Of a stretch of DNA of 64,000 nucleotides, positions 18,783 to 29,931 are shown piece by piece. A program made the position numbers and the translations under genes. The notes beneath the pieces are model-generated. The model saw only the letters and a program-made list of their open reading frames with translations. It ran no database searches and was not told where the DNA came from. Every line of letters starts with the position of its first letter. The first letter of the stretch is position 1. The DNA is taken from NCBI GenBank assembly GCA_017538965.1, contig JAFYHU010000073.1:1-64000 (forward strand), given 5' to 3'. This DNA is from Oscillospiraceae bacterium. GTDB lineage: Bacteria; Bacillota; Clostridia; Oscillospirales; Oscillospiraceae.

Positions 18783-21700
18783 ATGAATGAGTCTACTCTG
18801 AACAGAATGATAAGGGAGCACAAGGAGCACGTGATCTGGGTTGCAGTGTTCCTGATTCTTGCTGTCTTTGTGACGGCTTTGACCTTTGGCACCCTGAAGA
18901 AGAGTGTCCAGGCCAAGACGTATACAAAGCGGGAATTCCAGTGCCCCTATGCCCAGGAAGGCGCCGAGCCCGTTGCCCATAAGCACAATGATGACTGCTA
19001 TGAGAACGGCGTCCTGATCTGCACGCTGCCCGAGCGTGAGCTCCACACCCACACCGATGAGTGCTACAGGGAAGAAAAGGTTCTGGTCTGCGGTCAGGAG
19101 GAGGGCGAAGGCCACGTCCACGACGAGTCCTGCTATACCGAAGAAACGGTGAACGTCTGCGGCCTCGAGGAGAGCGAGGGCCACTACCACGATGAAAGCT
19201 GCTATGATGAAGAAGGCAATCTGATCTGCACGCGCCCCGAAGGCGAAGGTCATACCCATACCGATGAATGCTTTGAAACCCGCCGCGTTCTGTCCTGCGG
19301 CAAGGAAGAGGGCGAAGGCGCCCACACCCATACCGATGCCTGCTATGAAATCCAGAAGGTTCTGATCTGCGACAAAGAAGAAGTAACGACCGAGCACGTT
19401 CATACCGCTGACTGCTTCAAAGTGGTCGATATGTCTCCGGAAGAGATCCGAGCCAAGACCATGAGCGAGCTTCCCGAGAGTGATATGACCGCCGATGTCG
19501 AATCTGCTGCCGATTGGGAGAGCAGATTCAGCAGCGTCACTCTGTCTGGTGATTGGGACAAGGATCTTCTGAAAATTGCCGAGACTCAGCTTGGCTACAC
19601 CGAGAGCCAGCGCAACTTCGATGTTGTTCCGGATGAAGAGGGCGAAGGATATACCATAAAAGGTTACACGCGCTATGGTGACTGGTACGGCATCCCGTAC
19701 GGCGACTGGTGCGCCATGTTCATTTCCTTCTGCCTGAATTATGCCGACATTCCCGAGACGGCCATTCCCTATGACTGCGCGACCACGACCTGGATCAAGA
19801 GTCTTTCCGAGCGCGGCATGTACGCCGACGCTTCCGATTACACGCCGAAGCCCGGCGACCTGATCTTCTTCGATTGGGAAGGAGACAAACTGTCCGACCA
19901 TGTCGGCATCGTTTGGGCGGTCAATCCGAACAGCATTACCACCATTGAAGGCAACCACACCGCTTCGGTCGAGTTCTTCGATTACGACCGCGATGACGGC
20001 CACATCCAGGGCTACGGCATCCTGCCCAAGAACCCGGATGCTCCGGCAGCTGACGAGGATGCTGAACCTTCCGACGAAATCACAGCCGGAAATACTATTA
20101 TTAATATCGACGAAACAGCGGCATCTGCTGCAGATTCGGGAGAGACTGCGGTATCTAATGCCGATGGTGCCGGTGCGGAAAGCAGCGTCCCCGCTGAGGC
20201 GGAGACGGGCGTCAGCATGCCGGAGTTCCATTACTCCGAGCGTGTCGCCGGCATGCGCGTCACGATCGACGCGGATGAAGGCGCCTTCCCGGAGGGCACG
20301 ACGGTTCAGATCACGGCCATCCAGGACGACAGCCTTGCAGAGCAGGTCGCCCCGGCTGTTACAACCGGGCACGTTGTGGAAGTCCAGGCGGTCGACATTA
20401 CCTTCTATGATGCAGAGGGCAACGAGATTGAGCCTCACATTCCGATTCGTGTGACCATGCGTCCCTTTACTGAGACGGCCGATGCTGATAACGTCGAGGT
20501 TGTCCATATGGATAACGACGGCACCGTTAGCGCGGTAAAGACCGATGAAAGCATCAAGCAGCCCGACAAAGGCGCCGCCTTTGACGCGGACAGCTTCTCA
20601 AAGTATATCCTTGTTTATACCGCGGACTTTGAATATAAAGTAAACGGGAAGGTTTACACCTTCTCCGTTCCCGGCGCACAGGACACCGCACTCTCTGCGA
20701 TTCTCACCGGCCTGAACATTGTTGATCAGACAGAAATCTCAGAATTCATGGGCAAGATCAAAGACGTCACCGTTTCGAATCCCGAGGTGCTGAAGCTTAC
20801 TGCTGCGGAAGGCGACTGGATGATATGCCCGGTCAAGGATTCCGAGCGGCAGGAATTCCTGACGATCTCCATGAAGGACGGCGCGGTCTTCGCCGTCAGC
20901 TTTGAAGCACACGGCATCACTGAGATCAGCACGGAAGACGAAACCGCCGTCATCTCCACGGTGAACGATTTCTATCTGCCTGATGATGCTTCAGCCTATG
21001 TTGAAGCTCTGCCCAAGCAGGAGAGTGAGGCTTCCATTGCTGCGGTGAAAGAGACTTCAGCAGCAAAACCGCTGTTCATTATTGATGAAGCGACGAACGA
21101 GAAAACAGCCTATCAGGTCTTCAACATTGGTCTGGAAAACGTTGAAGCAGGGGATTATCAGGACGGCTTTAAAGTAGAAGTCAAGATTGACGAGGATATG
21201 AACCTCGAAGGAAAAGATTTCCATATTTATCAGGTTCAGGATGGCAATACAACGGATCTGACGGAAACACTTGAGTTAAACGGTGATCAGAACGAATCTG
21301 GACTCCAGAATCTCCAGAGCTTCAGTTTCACGACGAACGAATTCGCGAATTTTGTCTTGAGCTATACCATGGAGACTCAGTACACGACCTTTGACGGCGT
21401 GACCTACAAGGTTACGATGAACTATGGCTCCGACGCCGGACTCCCCGAGGGTTCGGAACTGAAGGTCAGAGAGATCCTGCCTGAAGAGGAAGAATTTGCG
21501 CAGTATTATGCCGAAGCCACGAAAGCTGTCAGCGGTGAAGAGTCTTCCGAAGAGCTGACAGGGGCCGAGTATGCCCGTTTCTTCGATATCGAGATTTGGG
21601 TTGACGATCAGAAGGTCGAGCCGAAGGCTGCTGTCTCCGTGAGGATCGAACTGGAAGATGCGCCCAATTCGGAACTGAAGGTTGTTCACTTTGACGAGGA

Positions 21701-24700
21701 CGGCCCGGTTGTGCTGAATACGGAAAAGCAGACATCGACAGATATCAGCTTCGAAACCGATTCCTTCTCGATCTACGCTGTTCTTGCCAACTCTGGCAAT
21801 CCGACAGACTTGACGAATCTTGATGGCCGCACCTTTACGCTCAGTAGAGATAATGGATATTATGTGACTGCTGATGTAATAGGCAGACAGTATAATAAGT
21901 CAAATAACCAGGCTGACGTTGCTACATGGGTATTCGAAACTGCAGGGGCAGCATATTCCGGCTGGGGTGTATACAATATTTATACGTATGTAGATGGCGC
22001 AAAGAAATACATGAATCTCGTAAGCGATAATAGTGGTGATTCTCAGGCGTGGGCAGTTCTCAGCGATGATCCTCAGGCGTTTACGGTTCAAAAGGACGGG
22101 AACAGCAATAAGTATTATTTCGAAACCGAGAGTAATGGAAAGAAATACTATCTGAATGAGTTTGGCGGCAGCGGAACCGGATTCGCCGGTTGGCAAAGTC
22201 GTAATTCTGGAGATGATCTGTTTAATATCAATCTCTTCACCCCAGCGTCAGTCCAGCGTGAAACCGAAACCTATGCGGTGATCATCAAGAATCCGGCCAA
22301 TGACAAGTATTATGCGGTTCAGCACGATGGCAGCCTCCTTGAGGTGAGTTATTCTGTTGAGAATAATACTGCGGGAGTTCTTCTTGAAAACCCGCTCCTG
22401 TGGACATATACCAGCGTCCATGATGGCCTTGAAGATGCCGTTGAGGATGGTAAACATGTTTTAAATAATAATGGAGTCGCACACAGTGATTGGGAACCGT
22501 TTAACCTCCGTGCTGCGGCGGATGCAAGGAATTTTGACTGGAATCAATTGCCGAAGAGCTATTATTATCGTTATATTTCACCCCAAAAAGAAAATGGTAT
22601 TGATGAAGAAAATTCTGATAATGATAATTGGAACCATAACGACTCGAAGTGGTATAATGCTCTGAAATATGAAAACAATACGATATATAGTACTACGTGG
22701 AATGGCACGCAAAACGTATGCAATGGGCATTATATCGGCGCGGATTTCGAGAATCTCCATATAACCGGTAATCAAGATTCCGAGCATGCGGCAACGGTAT
22801 ATCTCGCGAAGCTTGAGAACCCACGGACTGTCGGATCGCGAAATGAAACTGTTTCGCACATCGATATTGGAATTATTGGGGATGCTGAACTGGAAATCCC
22901 TCTCGCCTATGGAGTGTATTATTACGATAACAATGGTACTTGGGAGACTCTTGATACCAGCGATGGTACGAATGTAACCCTTGATCTAAAGCAGGAAGTT
23001 CGTATCACAAAAAAAGACATGATGGATGCCACGATTACTGCGAGAGATAAGAATGGCAACCTGCTTGATGATGCCTTCTATATTACCGGTTATTCTGCAA
23101 ATGAGCATACTTCAACAAGTGCTGTACAGGTTCGCATGGAGGGTTCGTTTAAAGTAACGACACTTGATCCATATACTGGGAGGGATGATCCCAACAAAAA
23201 TCCTGATTGGCGAACAGCCCGCTTGAATAATCAAGTATATTATCAGGTTACAACAACAAAGGATATCACTTTTGATTGGAAGTATAACGGGCATCAGCTT
23301 TGTGATGAAGATGAAAATCCTTTGTCAATTACGGTTCCGATGAGTTTTTCAGTTAACTTTAGCTATTGGGATTCGGCTAACGAGTGTCCTCCGATTCTGC
23401 CTTACCCACACTATTTTGAAACTGATTATTTTGGCGGAGATAATGCTGGGCATAATTATGATTGTTGGATAAGGGGAGAGATTATTGACGGTCAGACGGA
23501 ATATCACTGGGCTGACAGTGGTATGGACTTTGTCATTGGAGCCAAAGAAGCGCGGGTAGACAATAGTGTTGCAGTAGAAATCATAAAAATACTTGAAGAT
23601 GAAGATGGAAATGTTATTCATCCGGCCAGTACTGTTACAAATTCCTTTGCTATCTATGGTAAAAGCGGAAACATTGAGGGTGATCTGAATAGCGTCCATA
23701 ACCTTGCCGTAACTCGGGCTAACGCTGTTTCTTCCGATTCGCTGATTTCACTTTATTCAGGTTATGATCTTGTAGATAATAAAACAATCGCTGTTGGCGA
23801 GTCAGGTTACGGTGTTACCTATGACTATATCGATCCGGGAATGTACTATATCACGGAAGACAGCAGCCCGATGGAAACTTCGGGAGCAAACAGAGTTATT
23901 ATGGACAAAGAGGGAAAAGACTGGAGCTATGTCAACACTAGAGTTGAGACAGAGTACGTTTGGAGAGATAACGGGTATAACAATCAGCGCCATGTAGCTA
24001 ATGGATATTCAGGCGTTCCTGAAGTGTTGGGTGCTTATAAGGATGATAAACAAATTGACCAAAACAACAAATTCCTGCAATTCTACGTTTATAATGTTTA
24101 TAAACAAGTAGGAGCTTTGAAGCTGCGAAAGCTTGTTGAGGTTGCGGGTCAAACGCCAACAGAAGATAATAAAGATCTTGTTGATGGCGCATACGATTTT
24201 TCCGTCACCGGGCCGGCAGGCTCTGACAGTCCCATTACGAAGTATGTCCGAATCGTTATTAAGAACGGACAAATGGACAACTACGATATCGTAGATGATG
24301 CTATTGATCTCTTCGGTAAGGATGGTTGGAGTAGTTTTGAGCCAGGAGAAGAAGACCGTTGGGTACTGATTGATGATCTTGCAGCCGGCGACTATGTGAT
24401 TCGGGAATTGGGTGCATATAAATGTGTGTATGACGATCCTGAATGCGGCATAAGAGCGACAGAGCCTCTTGAAGGGGTATCGTTGCTCAGTATCTCTGGC
24501 GGGAAAGATGATGCGAATCTGACAGAGCGAACGATAACAGTAACAGTTGCTAATGGTGATGAATGGGGGGATAGCGCCTCTGCTAAGGCAACATTTGTCA
24601 ACGGTACTACCTATACTTCGGTTCCGTTCAAAGCAAAAAAGACTTTCGAACAGCAGCAGCTGACGGAGAATCAATTCCAGTTCAGCCTGGTTGAATATCA

Positions 24701-27700
24701 GAATGCCTCATTTGACAGCGTAAAGGCAAATGGGGTAAATCAGGTAGTATCTAATTCTGCCCCTGCCGCAGGAAACAACTATGCTGATGTTGAATTTGAA
24801 GATCTAAAGATTACGAAACCCGGGACATACTATTTTCTCATTTCCGAAGTGGTCTCAGGCAATACCAACATTGTTTATGATACCCATCAGCAGAAAGTTA
24901 TTGTTACGGTAACGGCGGGCAGCAATGGTGCCCTGTCCTACACGAAATCTTATGATCCTGAGTTTACCGAAGAAGGCTATGATGCCTCCTTTGTGAACAA
25001 GATTGTCTCGCTTTCTCTGAAAAAGATCACGGAAGCGAGCGCGAACAATCCAGTAAATGGCGATATCACATTTACGGACGGGTCTTATACATTCAAGTTA
25101 ACCGGGCCTGCGCCGAGTGAGAATTCTCGTACTGTCGTTATTGCTGTGAAGGACGGTGAGATGACCGGGGCCACGATCGGTGGAACTGAAATCAACGCAG
25201 AGGGTACGGAAGTAATCTTTGATTCTGTTAACGGTGTAAGGTTTTATAACCTGGCTCCCGGTGAATACACCTTAACTGAGGAGAGGTGGAGCCTTTCGAA
25301 AACCTTGCCTGCGAATTCCGACATGTATCTGAAAAACATCGTGGTCACGCCCGCTGAAGGAAACAGTGTTAATACGACTGATAAATCGGCGACATTTACG
25401 ATCTCCGGTGGCACAGGAACAGGTTCGACTTCCGTTGCCGTTGATTACACTAACATTGTTGAGCCCAATAATCCGGTTCTGGAGAAACAGGTAAGCAATC
25501 TGAATGACTCTGTTGAAGTACCTGCTGAGACATTCAGAAGTGAAAGCCCGTGGAACAAGAGCGCGGACTATGACATCGGCGATGAGGTGCCCTATCGGAT
25601 TACAACAAATTTGCCCAGCGGCTATTATCGCTCATTGGAATCCTATACGTATATCATCTCCGACGAGATGAATCATCTGCAATATGTCGGAGGTAGTGGA
25701 AAAATGTACGCTTACGTCAAGAGCGACAGTGACAGCGACACCGGAGCATGGTATGACGTGAGCGATTGGTTCTCGGTGACTGAGGGAACATATGCGGAAG
25801 GAAAGCAGATCATAAGCGTTTCTCCGACCGATAGCAATGACCTGAAGAAAATTGTTACAGGAAAACTGGTCACAAACTGGGAAGGCGCCGATACCCATGG
25901 GGACGACTATCCGTACAAGGTTCCTTCACTTGCGGATGCGACGCCCATCACCAATGATGACATTCGCTATCTGCAGTTCCGTTATAAGGCAGTGCTTCAG
26001 GCAGACGCCAATATCGGCCCTGCTGTTGGCAACACGAACACGGCAGTTTTGACGTACTCGAATGGACCGTCTACCGCGACGTCGAATGAAGATACCAACG
26101 TTGTTTATACCTATAAACTTATCGTAAACAAAACGGACGGAACAAATCCTCTGTCCGGTGCGGAATTCCAGTTGTTCAAGAAGTATAAGACCGACGGTGA
26201 CAGTGATACTATCAACCTCCAGGGGTTAAAGGATGGCGTCACGGTTGATACTTCAAGAATCATTGCGAGTAATTCCGGCATGCGTGGTAATTACCGTCTC
26301 GTCAATGCAATTTCGGCAAGTGCAGATGATGCGACACAGTTCGCTTGGAATGGCCTTGATGACGGCAATTATATCCTTGTCGAAACCAAAGCACCTGATA
26401 GATATAATCCGCTTCCAGAACCGGTTGCATTTACGATCAGTACGGGCCTTAAAACGGATGAACCTGGATTCATAACATCCCAGGCAATTGTGAATGTGTT
26501 CCCAGAGGGCGCGCTGACATTTGATAAAGATTTAGCTGGAAGCGGCACGATAACCACAGCCGTCCCCAACCGGCTCACACAGGTCGTGGACGTTCCGGTC
26601 GAGAAGACCTGGGCGAATAATGATTATGACGACGCCAATAATGACTATACTTGGACGGCGACCTTTATCCTGACACAAAAAGAGGAACTTGTGCCTGGCA
26701 GCACCGCTGTGACAAATTATATCAAGGATTGGACGCCGGTATCGCCTGAAAAGAAATTGACGGTGACAAAGGGTGCAACTGAGGATGCCGTCAAATTCAA
26801 AAACCTGCCTCAATTCCACGAGTATGGGGCTAACAGTATTTACAAGGTGCTGTATTCCGTGAAGGAAGTCGCATATGAGGTAAAGCAGGGAGAAACTGTT
26901 ATCGCAAAATGGGATGAGCGCAATGGCCTGACCGTTGGAGACCATCGCTACGTGCCTCAGGTCACTCATGCCGCTGGAGAACCGATCGAAACGCAGTCAG
27001 GAGAAAGCCAGCCGACTGATACCCAGATCTACACCATCACCCTGCAAAACAAGGTTGAAAACTTCACTCCTTCTGGAGAAAACATCGATGTCACCCTGAA
27101 AAAGAATTGGGATAGCGCGGAGTTTCCCAATGGCAGTCTCCCCAATGACGCAAGCGCCACTTTCAGCCTGAAGCGCTATTACCAAGAAGGCTACAGGGAA
27201 TACACAGATAATTATGATTCGTCAGTAGACTATACGGTTAGAGTTGGCAACTATAATACCGGTAGTTATACCGTCACAGATAGTTTGATCGTTAAGAAAG
27301 GGACGAATATACATTTCACTGCGACCTTTGAAACAGAGGACACGGGAAAAGGCACCGTGATTTTCAAGACAGGAAATGGTGGAGACGAAAAAAAGTTTTC
27401 GAAGCAAAACGATGAGAGACTGGCAACACCAAAAACGGTAGTCTTCGGAACCTATGAAGTGTTGGCTGATGTTGATTTTGTCGTTGAAGGGTTGAACTGC
27501 GTACGTGATTGTGGCATTATTGACTTTACAACAAATGGCGAATGGATACCTGATACAGCGTTCCATCGGGATATTACGGTGAGCAACAATAACAATTGGC
27601 AGGAAACCATCAGCAACCTGCCCTCAAAGGCGACCGACAATTCAGGAACAGAGCGCATTTACTCCTATTACTTTGAAGAAATTGAATCCAATCCTGCCGG

Positions 27701-29921
27701 TTGCTATTCGACCTATGTACAGGATGGTACAAACGACCCGCTGGGTGATGTGAGCCACCGCATCACCAATGAAGCCATAATTAAAGCCACCAACAAGCAT
27801 CGCACGACTTTCAAGGTTACGAAAGAATGGCTGGATCTGCTGGGCACGGATCTTCCTTCTTACCCAGAAGTTTACTTTACTCTTTATTGGATGCGCGAAG
27901 GCGAGACGAGCACCAATAACATGTATGTATACCGTCCCGGCGGTCCCAACGACAATACCTTCGTGGATATCCCGTTGAACAAGGATAACGACTGGACTTG
28001 GGTATGCCCGGTGCAGCTTCCTGAGAAATACGACGATAGTCACGATGCTGTATTCTTCGCTGTGGAAACCCCGAAGGTCGCGCAAAGTCCCGGAAATTAC
28101 AGTAATGTGATCAAGACTGACCCGGATTATGATACGATCGGTTCTAATATTGTTATTACGTTGGACGGCTACAGAAGCAAGGATAAAGCTGGCGAAGGAC
28201 CATGGAAGCAAGAGGCGGAGAATACTACTGGGAGTAATGGCATTGTGACAGAAGCCAGAGTTCTGCCTACTCAGCCGTATTACGCTGCCGTTGGTAACTC
28301 GGGTGAAATCCAGATTCGTAATAAAACTCTCAAGTATATGCAGATGGACCTCAAGAAGAAGTTTTTGGTGTATGCAAGAAACGCGACCGATAATGGTTTT
28401 GACCTGCTGACTCTGACCTCCGATAGTACCGCAAAGCATGATCTGGTGATAGAGATTCGGATTATGCGACGGACTCTCGAATACAATGCTCCTTCTGATA
28501 TACCTAGTAGTGACAGCCGTGTGCTTGTGGATTGGACTCAGTATGGGAAGAATATACTGATTGGTTATAACCATGAGGGCACTGCGGTTTTCAAGAATGG
28601 AGACGAAAACGGAGATAATCCGTTCCAGATCCGTTATGCGGGCGATTGGCACTGGACCATTGATGACAGTAACCAGAATCAGGGACTGCCTGCCTACGGT
28701 ATCCACGATGGACAGCGTGTTCGTTATCAGTATTTTCTGGAAGAACTCAATGCATATCAAGATCTCCAGAAAAACCCGCTTGAACCGACACATCCGTTCT
28801 ATGGCTTTGAGTGGTCGAACATTCTGCCCGCAGCCTGGGATGGCAACGGAACTCAGGTAGAGATGTTCCCAAAGATTGTTGCTCAGGATCAGGACCGCCT
28901 GGTTAACCTGCAGACCACCGACCTTACGATTACAAAGACTTGGAACGGTACCAAACCGAGTGATGTGCAGGAAGTTTACGTCAAGGTTCTTCGTCGCACA
29001 GGTAGAGAAGGCGTAGCAGGGGATCCGGAAGACTTTACAAACAAGCTGCAGATTTCAGAAGAGCATGCTTTGGGACAGATCGTTGACGGCTATGTTTCAG
29101 CGAGTCAGATCCGCACAGTGAATGGCGAGAAGTATCTTGTCATTCCTGCAAATGGCGGCTCAGTGACGATCAATCATGTGCTGACAGTGAATCCGTTCTA
29201 TGATGGAGGTCAGGACCGCGTCTATTACTTCAGCGTTCAGGAATGCGGCTATAAGGATGCATCTGGCGAACATTGGAGTACCAGTGATGTCGAACAGTTT
29301 AATCCGCAGTACTCATTCTCCGATTCGCTGGGACAGACTGCCGGCTCGACAATGTTTGTTCTCGGAAAGACAGGCACTAACACATTCACGATTACCAACT
29401 CACCGCCGGCAACTATCGATATCAACATTGTCAAAGTTGAGAAAGACACAAATATAGAACTAAGTGGAGCGGTATTCTCCATTGCTAAGAAGAATACGCA
29501 GAGCGGCAGTTATGAGACCATGACAAACCTCATATTCGAGCCGAATAACGTGTTTGACAGCACTGAACACACCTTTACGGTTCCAAAAGATGGAGTAAAA
29601 CTGAAAGGGCTTGACGCAGGTTCCTATAAGCTTACAGAGATTGCTTCACCGGCGGGTTATCTGATTACTTCGAATAATTCACCGCTGTTTTTCGATGTGG
29701 ATAACCGTGGAAATGTTACAATCTCAAGTGAGAGTACAGAGAAAGGAACAACGATCGTATACGATGCCACAACTCAGACATTCACAGTTCCGAATACTCC
29801 AGGTCAGGAGCTGCCGGAGACCGGTGGGGCCGGAATAGGCCTGTTCGCCCTGATCGGCGGGCTGATGGTCGGGACGGCCGGAGCGGCGCTGCTGCTGAGA
29901 AAGAAAAAGAACAAAGCATAA
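18783..29921 (+). CDS. giant LPXTG-anchored surface protein with His/Cys repeats, CHAP domain and Cna-B/SpaA domains
   Basis: A 3712-residue protein expected to be covalently attached to the cell wall by sortase. Residues 17-38 are a membrane/signal segment. Residues 67-211 hold seven His-x-His-x3-Cys modules spaced 22-24 residues apart. A CHAP-type peptidoglycan hydrolase domain follows (about 255-415) with Cys310 in GDWCAMF and His373 in DHVGIV. Next come a spacer and a module of about 130 residues (21370-21790) also found in the other giant protein. The rest is Ig-like: FctA-type pilin isopeptide domain near 1946, SpaA domains near 2446 and 3548, and Cna-B domains near 2603, 2770, 3010 and 3380. 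It ends with LPETG (3677-3681), a hydrophobic stretch and RKKKNKA. No sortase is in the window. The ATG at 18783 follows GGGCAGG. DNA between about 21790 and 24600 is AT-richer than its flanks. Confidence 0.9.
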   Translation: MNESTLNRMIREHKEHVIWVAVFLILAVFVTALTFGTLKKSVQAKTYTKREFQCPYAQEGAEPVAHKHNDDCYENGVLICTLPERELHTHTDECYREEKVLVCGQEEGEGHVHDESCYTEETVNVCGLEESEGHYHDESCYDEEGNLICTRPEGEGHTHTDECFETRRVLSCGKEEGEGAHTHTDACYEIQKVLICDKEEVTTEHVHTADCFKVVDMSPEEIRAKTMSELPESDMTADVESAADWESRFSSVTLSGDWDKDLLKIAETQLGYTESQRNFDVVPDEEGEGYTIKGYTRYGDWYGIPYGDWCAMFISFCLNYADIPETAIPYDCATTTWIKSLSERGMYADASDYTPKPGDLIFFDWEGDKLSDHVGIVWAVNPNSITTIEGNHTASVEFFDYDRDDGHIQGYGILPKNPDAPAADEDAEPSDEITAGNTIINIDETAASAADSGETAVSNADGAGAESSVPAEAETGVSMPEFHYSERVAGMRVTIDADEGAFPEGTTVQITAIQDDSLAEQVAPAVTTGHVVEVQAVDITFYDAEGNEIEPHIPIRVTMRPFTETADADNVEVVHMDNDGTVSAVKTDESIKQPDKGAAFDADSFSKYILVYTADFEYKVNGKVYTFSVPGAQDTALSAILTGLNIVDQTEISEFMGKIKDVTVSNPEVLKLTAAEGDWMICPVKDSERQEFLTISMKDGAVFAVSFEAHGITEISTEDETAVISTVNDFYLPDDASAYVEALPKQESEASIAAVKETSAAKPLFIIDEATNEKTAYQVFNIGLENVEAGDYQDGFKVEVKIDEDMNLEGKDFHIYQVQDGNTTDLTETLELNGDQNESGLQNLQSFSFTTNEFANFVLSYTMETQYTTFDGVTYKVTMNYGSDAGLPEGSELKVREILPEEEEFAQYYAEATKAVSGEESSEELTGAEYARFFDIEIWVDDQKVEPKAAVSVRIELEDAPNSELKVVHFDEDGPVVLNTEKQTSTDISFETDSFSIYAVLANSGNPTDLTNLDGRTFTLSRDNGYYVTADVIGRQYNKSNNQADVATWVFETAGAAYSGWGVYNIYTYVDGAKKYMNLVSDNSGDSQAWAVLSDDPQAFTVQKDGNSNKYYFETESNGKKYYLNEFGGSGTGFAGWQSRNSGDDLFNINLFTPASVQRETETYAVIIKNPANDKYYAVQHDGSLLEVSYSVENNTAGVLLENPLLWTYTSVHDGLEDAVEDGKHVLNNNGVAHSDWEPFNLRAAADARNFDWNQLPKSYYYRYISPQKENGIDEENSDNDNWNHNDSKWYNALKYENNTIYSTTWNGTQNVCNGHYIGADFENLHITGNQDSEHAATVYLAKLENPRTVGSRNETVSHIDIGIIGDAELEIPLAYGVYYYDNNGTWETLDTSDGTNVTLDLKQEVRITKKDMMDATITARDKNGNLLDDAFYITGYSANEHTSTSAVQVRMEGSFKVTTLDPYTGRDDPNKNPDWRTARLNNQVYYQVTTTKDITFDWKYNGHQLCDEDENPLSITVPMSFSVNFSYWDSANECPPILPYPHYFETDYFGGDNAGHNYDCWIRGEIIDGQTEYHWADSGMDFVIGAKEARVDNSVAVEIIKILEDEDGNVIHPASTVTNSFAIYGKSGNIEGDLNSVHNLAVTRANAVSSDSLISLYSGYDLVDNKTIAVGESGYGVTYDYIDPGMYYITEDSSPMETSGANRVIMDKEGKDWSYVNTRVETEYVWRDNGYNNQRHVANGYSGVPEVLGAYKDDKQIDQNNKFLQFYVYNVYKQVGALKLRKLVEVAGQTPTEDNKDLVDGAYDFSVTGPAGSDSPITKYVRIVIKNGQMDNYDIVDDAIDLFGKDGWSSFEPGEEDRWVLIDDLAAGDYVIRELGAYKCVYDDPECGIRATEPLEGVSLLSISGGKDDANLTERTITVTVANGDEWGDSASAKATFVNGTTYTSVPFKAKKTFEQQQLTENQFQFSLVEYQNASFDSVKANGVNQVVSNSAPAAGNNYADVEFEDLKITKPGTYYFLISEVVSGNTNIVYDTHQQKVIVTVTAGSNGALSYTKSYDPEFTEEGYDASFVNKIVSLSLKKITEASANNPVNGDITFTDGSYTFKLTGPAPSENSRTVVIAVKDGEMTGATIGGTEINAEGTEVIFDSVNGVRFYNLAPGEYTLTEERWSLSKTLPANSDMYLKNIVVTPAEGNSVNTTDKSATFTISGGTGTGSTSVAVDYTNIVEPNNPVLEKQVSNLNDSVEVPAETFRSESPWNKSADYDIGDEVPYRITTNLPSGYYRSLESYTYIISDEMNHLQYVGGSGKMYAYVKSDSDSDTGAWYDVSDWFSVTEGTYAEGKQIISVSPTDSNDLKKIVTGKLVTNWEGADTHGDDYPYKVPSLADATPITNDDIRYLQFRYKAVLQADANIGPAVGNTNTAVLTYSNGPSTATSNEDTNVVYTYKLIVNKTDGTNPLSGAEFQLFKKYKTDGDSDTINLQGLKDGVTVDTSRIIASNSGMRGNYRLVNAISASADDATQFAWNGLDDGNYILVETKAPDRYNPLPEPVAFTISTGLKTDEPGFITSQAIVNVFPEGALTFDKDLAGSGTITTAVPNRLTQVVDVPVEKTWANNDYDDANNDYTWTATFILTQKEELVPGSTAVTNYIKDWTPVSPEKKLTVTKGATEDAVKFKNLPQFHEYGANSIYKVLYSVKEVAYEVKQGETVIAKWDERNGLTVGDHRYVPQVTHAAGEPIETQSGESQPTDTQIYTITLQNKVENFTPSGENIDVTLKKNWDSAEFPNGSLPNDASATFSLKRYYQEGYREYTDNYDSSVDYTVRVGNYNTGSYTVTDSLIVKKGTNIHFTATFETEDTGKGTVIFKTGNGGDEKKFSKQNDERLATPKTVVFGTYEVLADVDFVVEGLNCVRDCGIIDFTTNGEWIPDTAFHRDITVSNNNNWQETISNLPSKATDNSGTERIYSYYFEEIESNPAGCYSTYVQDGTNDPLGDVSHRITNEAIIKATNKHRTTFKVTKEWLDLLGTDLPSYPEVYFTLYWMREGETSTNNMYVYRPGGPNDNTFVDIPLNKDNDWTWVCPVQLPEKYDDSHDAVFFAVETPKVAQSPGNYSNVIKTDPDYDTIGSNIVITLDGYRSKDKAGEGPWKQEAENTTGSNGIVTEARVLPTQPYYAAVGNSGEIQIRNKTLKYMQMDLKKKFLVYARNATDNGFDLLTLTSDSTAKHDLVIEIRIMRRTLEYNAPSDIPSSDSRVLVDWTQYGKNILIGYNHEGTAVFKNGDENGDNPFQIRYAGDWHWTIDDSNQNQGLPAYGIHDGQRVRYQYFLEELNAYQDLQKNPLEPTHPFYGFEWSNILPAAWDGNGTQVEMFPKIVAQDQDRLVNLQTTDLTITKTWNGTKPSDVQEVYVKVLRRTGREGVAGDPEDFTNKLQISEEHALGQIVDGYVSASQIRTVNGEKYLVIPANGGSVTINHVLTVNPFYDGGQDRVYYFSVQECGYKDASGEHWSTSDVEQFNPQYSFSDSLGQTAGSTMFVLGKTGTNTFTITNSPPATIDINIVKVEKDTNIELSGAVFSIAKKNTQSGSYETMTNLIFEPNNVFDSTEHTFTVPKDGVKLKGLDAGSYKLTEIASPAGYLITSNNSPLFFDVDNRGNVTISSESTEKGTTIVYDATTQTFTVPNTPGQELPETGGAGIGLFALIGGLMVGTAGAALLLRKKKNKA

Positions 29922-29931
29922 ACCAAACAGG

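Noticed and set aside
18690-20507. Minus-strand open frame of 605 codons at the 5' end of the LPXTG giant gene
   Set aside because: It lies antisense to strongly supported CHAP-domain and His/Cys-repeat coding sequence, and no start signals are present.
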